Assembly: GCF_914271435.1 (NCBI RefSeq)
Contig: NZ_CAJZAI010000001.1
Location: 558,001 to 622,000, forward strand
Reading direction: 5' to 3'
Origin: Cupriavidus laharis
Lineage (GTDB): Bacteria; Pseudomonadota; Gammaproteobacteria; Burkholderiales; Burkholderiaceae
Length of the DNA stretch: 64,000 nt
The notes under the pieces are model-generated. The model did not search any database. It was not told where the DNA came from and worked only from the letters and a program-made list of their open reading frames with translations. This document shows, one piece after another, positions 8,484 to 16,891 of the stretch. A program made the position numbers and the translations under genes. Positions within the stretch are counted from its first letter, which is position 1. Every line of letters starts with the position of its first letter.

Positions 8484-9269
8484 TTACTGCGACTTCTTCT
8501 TGCTCGTGCTCTTGCCCGAGGACTTGGACGAGGACGCCGAAGATTTTGCCGACGCGCTGCTGCTCTTGGACGTGCCTGTCGACGCGGCCTTGGCCTTGCT
8601 GCCCTTCGCACCCTTGCGGCTCTTGCTGGCCGAGGCGCGGCTGGACGTCGCGACGGCCGGTGCCGCTGCGGGTTCCGAGATGGTGGCGCCGCTGCTATCC
8701 AGCAGTTCGTAGGCCAGCATCATGCCGTCGTCATAGCCGCAGCGCACCTTGACAGGCTGCCATTGTTCTTCGCCACGACGCTTGTGGGCCAGCGCAGAGA
8801 ATGTCACCACCGAGCTGACCGGCACGGCCTGCTTGCCCTGCGAGAAACGGCCGTTCCAGGGTTCCACCGCGGCATGGCCGTTGGCGAGCGCGCCGGTGGG
8901 GATCTTGAGCGCGTCGTAGCTGGCGGAGCGCGGCACGACCCAGCTCGCGTGGGCTGCGCAGTCGGCCACATCGCTGGTCGCGTTCTCTGTCTTCATCAAC
9001 TGCTCGCGCATCCTGGCGCGGTATTCGGCCAGGCTGACGCGGCCGCGGTCGGGCAGGGTGATGGTCTTGGTCGGCTCGGCGGCGGGCGCTGGCGGGGCAG
9101 CGGACGCGGCGGCAGGGCGGGCAGGCGCGGCAGGGGCCGCGGACTGGCTGGCGGCATCGGTGCCATCAGCCGGCATGTTGGCGCAGCCCGCCAGCACCAA
9201 CGCGCCGGTGACTGCGGCGGCCAGCATGCTGAGGCGGCTGCCGATCAGTTCGGAAATTCGTCGGATCAC
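8484..9269 (-). CDS. Lipoprotein with a Ser/Lys-rich C-terminal tail, possibly BspC-like
   Basis: From the GTG at 9269 this is about 261 residues. It has a lipoprotein signal (LSMLAAAVTGALVLAGC, lipidated Cys near residue 29), then a Pro/Ala linker. A globular domain of about 120 residues follows, containing RVSLAEYRARMREQLM, DCAAHASWVVPRSASYD, AVEPWNGRFSQGKQAVPVSSV and VKVRCGYDDGMMLAYELL. The last ~65 residues are low-complexity Ser/Ala/Lys. Two cysteines in the domain could form a disulfide. I think relatives are called BspC-domain proteins in Burkholderiales, but this is from memory and uncertain. It probably sits in the outer-membrane inner leaflet. The start is unclear: TTG 9308 and ATG 9227 are also possible. 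Confidence 0.72.
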   Translation of the reverse strand: MIRRISELIGSRLSMLAAAVTGALVLAGCANMPADGTDAASQSAAPAAPARPAAASAAPPAPAAEPTKTITLPDRGRVSLAEYRARMREQLMKTENATSDVADCAAHASWVVPRSASYDALKIPTGALANGHAAVEPWNGRFSQGKQAVPVSSVVTFSALAHKRRGEEQWQPVKVRCGYDDGMMLAYELLDSSGATISEPAAAPAVATSSRASASKSRKGAKGSKAKAASTGTSKSSSASAKSSASSSKSSGKSTSKKKSQ

Positions 9270-9431
9270 GGTGTCTGTCTTGCCATTCCGGCAAGTATGG
9301 GTTCGCAAAGGATTGCCATGATAGAGGAAACCTATCTTGCAAAGTTCCTAAACTTTGTTACCCATTCTTCTAATACACCGGCGATTGTGGGGCTTAGCAG
9401 AAAGCCTGCATATCGTGCAACTGAGATGAAC

Positions 9432-9455
9432 CCGGATGCAGCACGCTGCATCCGG
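9432..9455. repeat. Inverted repeat downstream of the N-formylglutamate amidohydrolase gene
   Basis: CCGGATGCAG and its reverse complement around a CACG centre. There is no clear T run on either side. It may be a weak terminator for the minus-strand gene ending at 9474. Confidence 0.4.
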
Positions 9456-9473
9456 TGAGCATTGCGCCGCGGT

Positions 9474-10364
9474 TTAGCGCAGCGCGCGGGCAGGCATGGA
9501 CCGCGTGAACTTCAGCAGTTCATCGAGCATGGCGTTCAGGTCGTGCCGCAGCCTGGCAAAGCCGGCGGTGTGGGTCAGGCCCGCTTCGTCCATGTAGAGC
9601 TTGCGGTTGATCTCGAGTTGCAGGCTGTGGCGGCCGGTCTGCGGCTGTCCCACCACGCGCACGATTTCCACGCCCTTGTAGGGGTGGTTGCGCCAGACGT
9701 CATAGCCCATGTCCTTGAGCACGCCTTCGACACGGTCGGTGAAGCGCTTGTCGCAGGTGGTGCCGTCGCGGTCGCCCACCACGAAATCGGGGTGTTGCAG
9801 CCCCGGAAACTCGGTGGCGTACTGGGCCGCCTGGCTCGGCATCGAATGGCAATTGATATGCCAGGCCGCGCCGTGTTCGGCGACGGCCCGGTCGGCCAGC
9901 TTCTGCAACTGGGCATAGTAGGGCAGGTAGCAGCGGTTGATGCGCGACTGCACTTCCTCCACGCTCAGCTTGCGGTCGTAGATCGCTTCGCCGGTGTCGA
10001 GCACACGCCAGACCAGTCCCTTGCCGAGGCGGGTTTTTGCCGTTTCCTGCTTCGCGCCGGGCCACGGCGCGTCGAGCAGGGCTTCGTCGATTTCCTCGAG
10101 CGCGCGGTTGGCATCCAGGTAGCTGCGCGGAAAGCCCGCGCACAGCAGCGGAATGCCGCGTGCCGGGGCGCCCGCGTAGAGCTCGTCGACAAAGGTGTCT
10201 TCGGCCTGCCGCAGCAGCGGCAGGGGCAGGCTGGCATCCGGGCGGAAGTCCGTGGGATAGGTGGTGGCGCTGTGCGGCGAGTCAAGGAACAGCGCGCTCA
10301 CCGGGCCTTCCGGCATGTAAAGCTGGTAAGGACTGTCCGCGCTCTTTCGGTCTGCTTCGGTCAT
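9474..10364 (-). CDS. N-formylglutamate amidohydrolase
   Basis: A protein of 296 residues of the FGase (HutG2-like) family. Typical stretches are FLDSPHSATTYP, the cluster AAWHINCHSMPS, and GDRDGTTCDKRFTDRVEGVL, then GRHSLQLEINRKLYMDE near the end. The family hydrolyses N-formyl-L-glutamate to glutamate and formate, usually the last step of a histidine degradation branch. No other hut gene is visible, so the link to histidine is not supported by context. The start is the ATG at 10364. Only 13 bases separate it from the upstream Bug-type binding-protein gene on the same strand, so the two are likely one operon, and the carboxylate captured by that protein may be related to this substrate. Confidence 0.88.
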   Translation of the reverse strand: MTEADRKSADSPYQLYMPEGPVSALFLDSPHSATTYPTDFRPDASLPLPLLRQAEDTFVDELYAGAPARGIPLLCAGFPRSYLDANRALEEIDEALLDAPWPGAKQETAKTRLGKGLVWRVLDTGEAIYDRKLSVEEVQSRINRCYLPYYAQLQKLADRAVAEHGAAWHINCHSMPSQAAQYATEFPGLQHPDFVVGDRDGTTCDKRFTDRVEGVLKDMGYDVWRNHPYKGVEIVRVVGQPQTGRHSLQLEINRKLYMDEAGLTHTAGFARLRHDLNAMLDELLKFTRSMPARALR

Positions 10365-10377
10365 GGTGCTGCGGCAA

Positions 10378-11361
10378 TCAGTCGAGGGAGATCTTGGCTG
10401 CGGCGGCGACGCGCTTGTTCTTGGCCACTTCGCTCCTGATCTGCGCGGCAAACTGCGCAGGCGAGTTGCCCACCGGCGTGGCGCCCAGCTTTTCCAGTTT
10501 AGCCTTCACCTCGGGCAACGCCAGTACCTTGACGGCAGCCGCGTTCAGCTTGTTCTGCAGGTCGGCGGGCAGGTTCGCCGGGGCGATCAGGCCGAACCAG
10601 GCGGCGTCGTTGACCTCGGGCAGGCCCAGTTCGGCAAACGTCGGCACATTGGGCAGTGCGGCGATGCGCTTGGGCGCGGCCACGGCCAGCGCGCGCAGCT
10701 TGCCGCCTTCGATGAACGGCAGCGACGACGGCAGGTTGTCGAACAGCACCTGGACCTGGCCGGCCAGCGCGTCATTCAGCGCCGGTCCCACGCCCTTGTA
10801 CGGCACGTGCAGCAATTCCGTCTTGCTGCTCATCTTGAACAACTCGCCCATCATGTGCGACACGCTGCCATTGCCGGCCGAGCCGTAGGCCAGCTTGTTC
10901 GGCTGCGAGTGCGCCAGCGCAATGAACGACTTCATGTCGGTGGCCTTCACCGCCGGGTTGATGCTCATCACGTTGGGCACGGACGCCAGGTTCGTGATGG
11001 TCGTGAAGTCCCTGGTGGCGTCATAGGACAGCCGCGGGTACACCGCCGGGTTGATGCCGTGCGTCGAGGCCGTGGCAATGCCGAGCGTGTAGCCATCCGG
11101 CGCGGCCTTGGCCAGGTAGGCAGTGCCGATGCTGCCGCCCGCGCCGCCGCGGTTGTCCACCACCACAGCCTGGCCGAGCTGCTGGCCCAGCTTGTCGGCG
11201 ACGATGCGCGCCACGATGTCGGTCGTGCCGCCGGCCGGGAAGGGCACCACCAGCGTGATCGGCTTGGTCGGATAGTTGGTCTGGGCGGCGGCAGGCAGCG
11301 CGGCGGCGGCAAAAGCGGCCGAGGCTGCGACGAGAACGCGGAAGAGTTGTCGACGTTGCAT
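10378..11361 (-). CDS. Bug-family tripartite tricarboxylate transporter substrate-binding protein
   Basis: 327 residues with a cleavable signal peptide (RRQLFRVLVAASAAFAAAALPAAAQ, cut near residue 27). The Bug/TctC opening YPTKPITLVVPFPAGGTTDI follows, then VVVDNRGGAGGSIGTAYLAKAAPDG. The protein binds a small carboxylate in the periplasm. No tctA or tctB membrane gene lies nearby, which is common for Bug proteins in Burkholderiales, where dozens of orphans share few transporters. It diverges from a LysR-type regulator with 134 bases between them, and is followed by N-formylglutamate amidohydrolase. Control by that regulator is the simplest inference. Confidence 0.93.
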   Translation of the reverse strand: MQRRQLFRVLVAASAAFAAAALPAAAQTNYPTKPITLVVPFPAGGTTDIVARIVADKLGQQLGQAVVVDNRGGAGGSIGTAYLAKAAPDGYTLGIATASTHGINPAVYPRLSYDATRDFTTITNLASVPNVMSINPAVKATDMKSFIALAHSQPNKLAYGSAGNGSVSHMMGELFKMSSKTELLHVPYKGVGPALNDALAGQVQVLFDNLPSSLPFIEGGKLRALAVAAPKRIAALPNVPTFAELGLPEVNDAAWFGLIAPANLPADLQNKLNAAAVKVLALPEVKAKLEKLGATPVGNSPAQFAAQIRSEVAKNKRVAAAAKISLD

Positions 11362-11495
11362 GGTTCTTGCGAAGCAGGGAGGGATTGGAGTGGGGAGAAA
11401 AGCGGTTTCCCCGATTCTGCTCGCGCGGGCAAGGGCGCGGCAAACGAATTAAAATCGCACGGTCATTCCATTTGGTCGTGAAGTTGAGGTGATGT

Positions 11496-12398
11496 ATGCG
11501 GCGTATGATGCCGTCGATGACCGAATTGCAGGCGTTTGAGGCTTCGGCCCGGCACAACAGCTTTACCGTTGCCGCCCGGGACTTGCATGTGACGCAGGGG
11601 GCAGTCAGCAAGCAGGTGCGCAGCCTGGAATCGCTGCTTGGGGTGGAGCTGTTTGAACGGGTGCGGCAGCGGCTGGTGCTGACGCCGGCCGGCGTGCGCT
11701 ACCTGGAACGCATCCGGCCCACGCTGGACGAGATCGAAGCCGCCACCGTGGAGGCGGCGGGCCGCGAGCAGCAGGCCGGGATCCTCCATATCGCGAGCAT
11801 GCCCACGCTCGGTGCCAAGTGGCTGATTCCGCGGCTGCCCCAGTTCTTTGCGCGCCATCCCGAGGTGAAGCTGGAATTCGTCCCGCACGCGCAGGGTTAC
11901 GTGTTTGCCGAGCCCGAACTGGACGCGGCGATCCGCTTCGGCGTGGGCGTCTGGCCCGGCAGCCTCGCGGACTACATGATCGGCCGGGAAATCGTGCCTG
12001 TGTGCCGGCCTGCCTTGCTGGCCGGCCATGCGGACGGCGTGGTGAGTACGCCCGCCGAACTGCTGCAATACCCCTTGCTGCACCACACGACGGTGCCCGA
12101 AGCCTGGCCCGACTGGTTCGCCGAGCTCGGCGTGCCCACGCGCGACGCGTGGGCCGGGGCCCGCTTCGACCAGTTCTCGCTGCTCACGCAGGCAGCGTTG
12201 TCGGGCCTTGGCATCGCGCTGATCCCGCGTTGCCTGATCGACGAAGAACTGGCCACTGGCGCGCTGGTGGTTGCGCATCCCGCGCGGGTGCTCAGCAACA
12301 AGGGCTATTACCTGTGCTATCCCGAGCACAAGCAGCATTTGCCTGCCCTGCAGACCTTCCGTGCCTGGCTGATGGAGGGCGCCGACGCGCGCGGCTGA
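11496..12398 (+). CDS. LysR-family transcriptional regulator (GcvA-like)
   Basis: 300 residues. The N-terminal winged helix-turn-helix is FEASARHNSFTVAARDLHVTQGAVSKQVRSLE (split here for reading: SFTVAARDLH, then VTQGAVSKQVRSLE), followed by a linker helix. The periplasmic-binding-protein-like effector domain runs from about residue 93 (ILHIASMPTLGAKWLIPRLP). The start at 11496 has a TTGAGGTG ribosome site, and two further in-frame ATGs follow within 8 codons. The WLIPRL stretch is typical of the GcvA subgroup. It diverges from the Bug-family gene, which it probably controls together with the amidohydrolase gene behind it. The inducer is unknown. Confidence 0.93.
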   Translation: MRRMMPSMTELQAFEASARHNSFTVAARDLHVTQGAVSKQVRSLESLLGVELFERVRQRLVLTPAGVRYLERIRPTLDEIEAATVEAAGREQQAGILHIASMPTLGAKWLIPRLPQFFARHPEVKLEFVPHAQGYVFAEPELDAAIRFGVGVWPGSLADYMIGREIVPVCRPALLAGHADGVVSTPAELLQYPLLHHTTVPEAWPDWFAELGVPTRDAWAGARFDQFSLLTQAALSGLGIALIPRCLIDEELATGALVVAHPARVLSNKGYYLCYPEHKQHLPALQTFRAWLMEGADARG

Positions 12399-12498
12399 CT
12401 TTGTTGCCTCGCGGCCGCAACAGACAGGGTTTGCCGCCATATTCGCGCGCTTGAGCCGTCGCGGACACTCCCCCGCTCAAAAGAAGAGAACGGGGTCA

Positions 12499-13653
12499 AT
12501 GATGGATCGCAGGCAGTTTGTGCGCGTGGCAGCCGCGCTTGGCAGTGCTACGGTCATGGCGCGGGGCGCCAGGGCGGCGGGGAGCGCGCCCGGTGTCTAT
12601 CCGGACCGCATCGTGTTCGGCCAGACCATCGGGTTCGACAGCGTTTGGGGTGGTCCTTATCGCAGCTACACCGACGGCCTGCTCGCATACTTCAACCACG
12701 TCAACGCAAAGGGGGGTGTCAACGGTCGCAGGCTCGTGGTGAAGCGTCGCGAGGACAACTATGTCCCCGAGAAGACCGTTGCCAATGTGCAAGCCTTCCT
12801 GCAGGACGATGTCTTCGGGCTGGTCTGCATGGCTGGCACTGGCAACACGCTTGCGGCGCTGCCGCTGATCGAGCAGCACAAGCTTCCGGTTGTGGGCACA
12901 TTCACCGGTGCGCCCGATGTGCGCAGGGATTCTGCCCCGGTGTTCCATACCCGTGGCGGATATGTCGACGAGGTGATGCGCATGGTCCAGCATGCGACCA
13001 CGGTCGGACTGAAGCGCGTAGCGGTGGTGTACCAGGACAATGCCTTCGGCAAGGTGAATGCCGAAGCAGCGGGCAACGCCGCGCGCAAATACGGCGCGGA
13101 GATTGTTGCCATGGTTTCCCATAGTGTCCAGGGTGATGACATTCCGGCAGTGGTGGCAAGACTGCAGGCGGCCCGGGCGCAGACCACGCTGCTATTTACC
13201 GCGCCCCAGTCGGTGGCGGACATCCTGATCGCCCACCAGTCCAGGCACGGCCCGCTGCCTTACCCATGGATTCTCTCTGTCACCTCGGCGAAACAGGTAT
13301 TCGAGAAGGCCGCCGAACTGTCGCGCGGCGTTGGGGTGACGCAGATCATGCCCAACCCGGCTTCACGCGTGGTGCCGCTGGCCCGCGAATTCCAGGACGT
13401 GCTCGACAAGGCCGGCGTCGGGGACAACCGGACCTATGAAGCCGTGGAAGGTTTCCTGACAGCGAAGGTGGTGGTCGATGGCCTGCTTGCGTGCGGCGCC
13501 AATCCTACCCGGGAACTGTTCATCAGCAAGCTCGAGGCGTTCGGCAAGCGCGAGTTCGGTGGCCTGCGCGTGCACTATGAGCGCAACCGGCACAGCGGCC
13601 CCGACTACGTGGAGGTCGCGATGATCGGCAACGGCGGCCGCATCATCAGCTGA
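12499..13653 (+). CDS. ABC transporter substrate-binding protein, branched-chain amino acid type (Peripla_BP_6)
   Basis: 384 residues from the ATG at 12499 (a second ATG follows immediately). The N terminus MDRRQFVRVAAALGSATVM with GARAAG looks like a twin-arginine-type signal. The mature domain has IVFGQTIGFDSVWGG, GGVNGRRLVVKRREDNY, YQDNAFGKVNAEA and EAVEGFLTAKVVVDGL, characteristic of LivJ-like type I periplasmic binding proteins. The ligand may be an amino acid, amide or aromatic acid and cannot be told. No permease or ATPase gene is nearby, so it must share a transporter or act as a sensor domain. A terminator follows directly. Confidence 0.9.
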   Translation: MMDRRQFVRVAAALGSATVMARGARAAGSAPGVYPDRIVFGQTIGFDSVWGGPYRSYTDGLLAYFNHVNAKGGVNGRRLVVKRREDNYVPEKTVANVQAFLQDDVFGLVCMAGTGNTLAALPLIEQHKLPVVGTFTGAPDVRRDSAPVFHTRGGYVDEVMRMVQHATTVGLKRVAVVYQDNAFGKVNAEAAGNAARKYGAEIVAMVSHSVQGDDIPAVVARLQAARAQTTLLFTAPQSVADILIAHQSRHGPLPYPWILSVTSAKQVFEKAAELSRGVGVTQIMPNPASRVVPLAREFQDVLDKAGVGDNRTYEAVEGFLTAKVVVDGLLACGANPTRELFISKLEAFGKREFGGLRVHYERNRHSGPDYVEVAMIGNGGRIIS

Positions 13654-13660
13654 AAGGAAG

Positions 13661-13684
13661 AGAGGCGCCCTGTGGCGCCTCTTT
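13661..13684. terminator. Terminator after the binding-protein gene
   Basis: AGAGGCGCC, a CTGT loop, and GGCGCCTCT followed by TTT, lying between convergent genes. It can serve both strands. Confidence 0.8.
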
Positions 13685-13692
13685 GTAGCTTC

Positions 13693-14868
13693 TTACTTCG
13701 ACAACACCTTCATCGCCGATTCCAGCCCCGCCAGCGTGACCGGGTACATACGCCCCTTCATGAGCTGGTTGATGACCGTGATCGACTGGCGGTATTGCCA
13801 CAGCCCTTCCGGTTCCGGGTTGAGCCAGACGAAGTGCGGGAACTGTTCGGTCACGCGGTTCAGCCACACCGAGCCGGCCTCCGCGTTGTTGTACTCGACC
13901 GAGCCGCCCGGCTGCAGGATCTCATACGGGCTCATGGTGGCGTCGCCGACGAAGATGACCTTGTAGTCGGGCGTGTACTTGTGCAGCAGGTCCCACGTCG
14001 CCAGCTTCTCGGCATGGCGGCGGCGGTTGTTGCGCCATACGTGGTCGTATAGGCAGTTGTGGAAGTAGTAGTACTCGAGGTGCTTGAACTCGGTCTTGGT
14101 GGCCGAGAACAGTTCTTCCACGCGCTTGATGTGGTCGTCCATGGAGCCGCCCACATCCATCAGCATCAGCACCTTGACTTTGTTGTGGCGCTCGGGCCGC
14201 AGTTTGATGTCGAGCAGGCCGGCATTGGCCGCGGTGGCGTGGATGGTGTCGTCCAGATCCAGTTCGGTGTCGGCGCCTTCGCGCGCGAAACGCCGCAGCC
14301 GGCGCAGCGCCACCTTGATGTTGCGCGTGCCGAGTTCGACCTGGTCGTCATAGTCCTTGTAGGTGCGCGCCTCCCACACCTTGATGGCCGTGCGGTTGCC
14401 CTTCGACGGTCCGCCGATGCGGATGCCTTCCGGGTTGTAGCCGCCGTGCCCGAACGGCGAGGTGCCGCCGGTGCCGATCCACTTGTTGCCGCCTTCATGC
14501 TTTTCCTTCTGCTCCTCGAGCAGTTGCTTCAGGCGCTCCATGAGCTTGTCGAGGCCACCCATGGCCTCGATCTTGGCCTTTTCCTCGGGCGACAGCTCGC
14601 GCTCGAGCGTCTTCTGCAGCCAGTCGAGCGGAATGTCGGACTTCCAGTCGACCAGGCTTTCCACACCCTTGAAGTAGGCGCCGAAGGTCTGGTCGAACTT
14701 GTCGAAGTGCTTCTCGTCCTTGACCAGCGTCATGCGCGCCAGGTAGTAGAACTCGTCGATCGACGGCGCGATCACCTGGGCCTTGAGCGCTTCCAGCATG
14801 GTCAGGTATTCCTTGACCGAGACCGGCAGCTTGGCGTGGCGCAGCGAGAAGAAGAAGTCGATCAGCAT
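13693..14868 (-). CDS. VWA-domain protein, CoxE-like partner of a MoxR ATPase
   Basis: 391 residues. The N-terminal half is helical and charged, with a Gly-rich segment (GTGGTSPFGHGGYNPEGIRIGG). The C-terminal half is a von Willebrand A domain with the metal-site strand VKVLMLMDVGGSMDDHIKRVEEL. There a Gly replaces the first Ser of the canonical DxSxS, although DVGGSM still supplies Asp and Ser. Proteins of this type work with MoxR AAA+ ATPases as chaperones that insert metals or remodel complexes. It is the last gene of the minus-strand operon moxR-acetyltransferase-VWA, 34 bases after the acetyltransferase. The client of this pair is unknown. Confidence 0.88.
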   Translation of the reverse strand: MLIDFFFSLRHAKLPVSVKEYLTMLEALKAQVIAPSIDEFYYLARMTLVKDEKHFDKFDQTFGAYFKGVESLVDWKSDIPLDWLQKTLERELSPEEKAKIEAMGGLDKLMERLKQLLEEQKEKHEGGNKWIGTGGTSPFGHGGYNPEGIRIGGPSKGNRTAIKVWEARTYKDYDDQVELGTRNIKVALRRLRRFAREGADTELDLDDTIHATAANAGLLDIKLRPERHNKVKVLMLMDVGGSMDDHIKRVEELFSATKTEFKHLEYYYFHNCLYDHVWRNNRRRHAEKLATWDLLHKYTPDYKVIFVGDATMSPYEILQPGGSVEYNNAEAGSVWLNRVTEQFPHFVWLNPEPEGLWQYRQSITVINQLMKGRMYPVTLAGLESAMKVLSK

Positions 14869-14902
14869 GATGCCTCGCGATCAGTGGCAGCAGGCGGCGC
14901 GC

Positions 14903-15496
14903 TCAGCGCGGCCGCTCCAGCTGGAATTGCAGGTGGTTGCGCACCGTCGGCCATTCGCTGGCGATGATCGAGAACACCACGGTGTCGCGCAGCGAGCCGT
15001 CCGGCATGCGCATGTGGTTGCGCAGCACGCCGTCCTGTTTCGCACCCAGGCGCGCAATGGCCGTGCGGCTCTGGTGGTTCATCCAGTGCGTGCGGAATTC
15101 CACGGCGATGCATTCGAGCTGCTCGAACGCATGGCGCAGCAGCATCAGCTTGCATTCGGTGTTCAGCGGCGTGCGCTGGACGCGGCGCGCGTACCAGGTC
15201 GAGCCGATCTCCACGCGCCGGTTGGCCGCATCGGCGTTCATGTACGTCGTCATGCCCGCCAGCTCGCCGCTGGCGTCGCGTACCGCGAACGGCAGCATCG
15301 AGCCTTGCTCTTGCAGGCCCAGACGCCGGGCAATCTCGGCCTCCATGCCCTCGGGTGCGGGCACGCTGGTGTACCAAAGCTTCCACAGCTCGCCATCGGC
15401 CGCGGCGGCGCGCAGGCCTTCTGCATGCTCGAGCCTGAGCGGCTCGAGTGTGGCGTGCCGGCCCGACAGCGTGACGGGTTGGAGGAAGGCGCTCAT
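14903..15496 (-). CDS. GNAT-family N-acetyltransferase (RimJ/RimL-like)
   Basis: 197 residues starting at the ATG at 15496, whose A is shared with the stop codon of the upstream moxR gene. It begins LSGRHATLEPLRLEHAEGL. It contains GMTTYMNADAANRRVEIGSTWY, then TECKLMLLRHAFEQLECIAVEFRT and SRTAIARLGAKQDGVLRNHM, the usual acetyl-CoA-binding order of the RimJ/RimL group. These enzymes acetylate protein N termini or small molecules. The tight translational coupling to moxR and the VWA gene is notable: it may modify the same client, or simply ride in the operon. Confidence 0.9.
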   Translation of the reverse strand: MSAFLQPVTLSGRHATLEPLRLEHAEGLRAAAADGELWKLWYTSVPAPEGMEAEIARRLGLQEQGSMLPFAVRDASGELAGMTTYMNADAANRRVEIGSTWYARRVQRTPLNTECKLMLLRHAFEQLECIAVEFRTHWMNHQSRTAIARLGAKQDGVLRNHMRMPDGSLRDTVVFSIIASEWPTVRNHLQFQLERPR

Positions 15497-16386
15497 CAGC
15501 GGTTGGCGCGGTTCATGAACACCAGGCGCTCGAACAGGTGCACATCCTGCTCGTTCTTGAGCAGCGCGCCGTGCAGCGGCGGGATTGCGGCCTTCTTGTC
15601 CGGGCTCTTCAGCGCCTCGGGCGGGATGTCCTCGGCCATCAGCAGCTTGAGCCAGTCGATCAGTTCCGACGTGGACGGCTTCTTCTTCAGGCCCGGCAGG
15701 TTGCGCATCTCGTAGAACGATTCCAGCGCCGCGGCCACCAGTTCGCGCTTGATGCCGGGATAGTGCACGTCGACGATGCGCTGCATGGTGTCGGCGTCCG
15801 GGAACTTGATGTAGTGGAAGAAGCAGCGGCGCAGGAAGGCGTCCGGCAGTTCCTTCTCGTTGTTCGAGGTGATGATCACGAGCGGGCGGTGCTTTGCCTT
15901 GACCAGTTCGCGCGTCTCGTAGACGTAGAACTCCATGCGGTCGAGTTCGCGCAGCAGGTCGTTCGGAAATTCGATGTCGGCCTTGTCGATCTCGTCGATC
16001 AGCAGCACGATCTGCTCGTCGGCCTCGAAGGCCTGCCACAGCACGCCCTTGACGATGTAGTTGCGGATGTCGTGCACGCGGTCGTCGCCAAGCTGCGAAT
16101 CGCGCAGGCGCGACACGGCGTCGTACTCGTACAGGCCCTGCTGCGCCTTGGTGGTCGACTTGATGTGCCACTGCAGCAGCGGCATGCCCAGCGCGGCGGC
16201 CACTTCCTCGGCCAGCATGGTCTTGCCGGTGCCGGGCTCTCCCTTGATCAGCAGCGGGCGCTGCAGCGTGCGCGCGGCATTGACGGCCAGCTTGAGGTCG
16301 TCGGTGGCGACATACTGGTCACTGCCCTCGAATTTGACCTGCTGGGCGGGTGAAGCTTGGGCGGAAGCGTTGGCGGTGTTGGACAT
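15496..16386 (-). CDS. MoxR-family AAA+ ATPase
   Basis: 296 residues with Walker A GEPGTGKTM (about 52-60), Walker B VLLIDEIDKAD (about 125-135), sensor-1 LVIITSNNEKELPDAFLRRC, and a C-terminal lid. MoxR proteins hydrolyse ATP to act as chaperones in assembly of metalloenzyme or membrane complexes, together with a VWA protein, here encoded two genes downstream. It is the first gene of the operon, and its last codon overlaps the acetyltransferase start. The upstream region to 16891 is a 505-base stretch shared with a divergent cytochrome c gene. Confidence 0.92.
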   Translation of the reverse strand: MSNTANASAQASPAQQVKFEGSDQYVATDDLKLAVNAARTLQRPLLIKGEPGTGKTMLAEEVAAALGMPLLQWHIKSTTKAQQGLYEYDAVSRLRDSQLGDDRVHDIRNYIVKGVLWQAFEADEQIVLLIDEIDKADIEFPNDLLRELDRMEFYVYETRELVKAKHRPLVIITSNNEKELPDAFLRRCFFHYIKFPDADTMQRIVDVHYPGIKRELVAAALESFYEMRNLPGLKKKPSTSELIDWLKLLMAEDIPPEALKSPDKKAAIPPLHGALLKNEQDVHLFERLVFMNRANR

Positions 16387-16891
16387 GAGGCAACCTGAGG
16401 TGACGGCCGGAATCAGGCCGGTTTAGGCCGGTCGGCGTGTTAAGCGCAGTCTCTTCGCGCTTTCACGCGCGCTTTCATTATGAAAACCGGATTCGCGAAC
16501 GGTCGTTCGGAATCCCTGAATGGACGAGTATAAAAGACCTTTGCGGTTCGTGTTGGGCCCGGCTGACAGCCGGGCCATGCCGGAGGCCGGTTGCTGGACT
16601 GCCAGGTGCCGCCTGCTGTACAATGCGGCGGTTTGACGCGCCCCCACGTCCAGTTTCCAGTATCCGGCAGTCCGCGTTCAGAAGCACCTGCGGCCCGTCC
16701 GGGTCGCGGTGATTGCGAGAGGTGGTCCCAGAATGGTGTTCCACATCCCGGCAAAGAACCGGATGCGACATGTCTGGCGGGTTGCTCCCTGGCGACTCGC
16801 AGGCTGCCAGGCTCCCCGCAGAAGCATTCTGAGACCGTCTCCGCCCGGCAGGGCAGGTCACGCACGGTTTAACTTCCAATCCGCTAATACA
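16387..16891 (+). other. 505-base intergenic region, possible promoter and structured leader before two cytochrome c genes
   Basis: I find no credible protein gene here. The open frames on both strands have no family features. It contains a perfect 9-bp stem GGCCCGGCT/AGCCGGGCC (16556-16576) and a -10-like TACAAT (16619-16624) without a well-spaced -35 box. A hairpin CATCCCGG...CCGGATG lies at 16744-16765. Further short complementary segments, such as CTGGC/GCCAG around 16774-16810, would lie in a ~260-base leader if transcription starts near 16632. It could be a long 5' UTR or a small RNA gene. I could not match it to 6S RNA, RNase P RNA, SRP RNA, tmRNA or a known riboswitch core. Confidence 0.4.

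Noticed and set aside
16625..16890. 6S RNA, RNase P RNA, SRP RNA, tmRNA or a known riboswitch
   Set aside because: I could not find the conserved cores of any of these, so it is reported only as a structured stretch.
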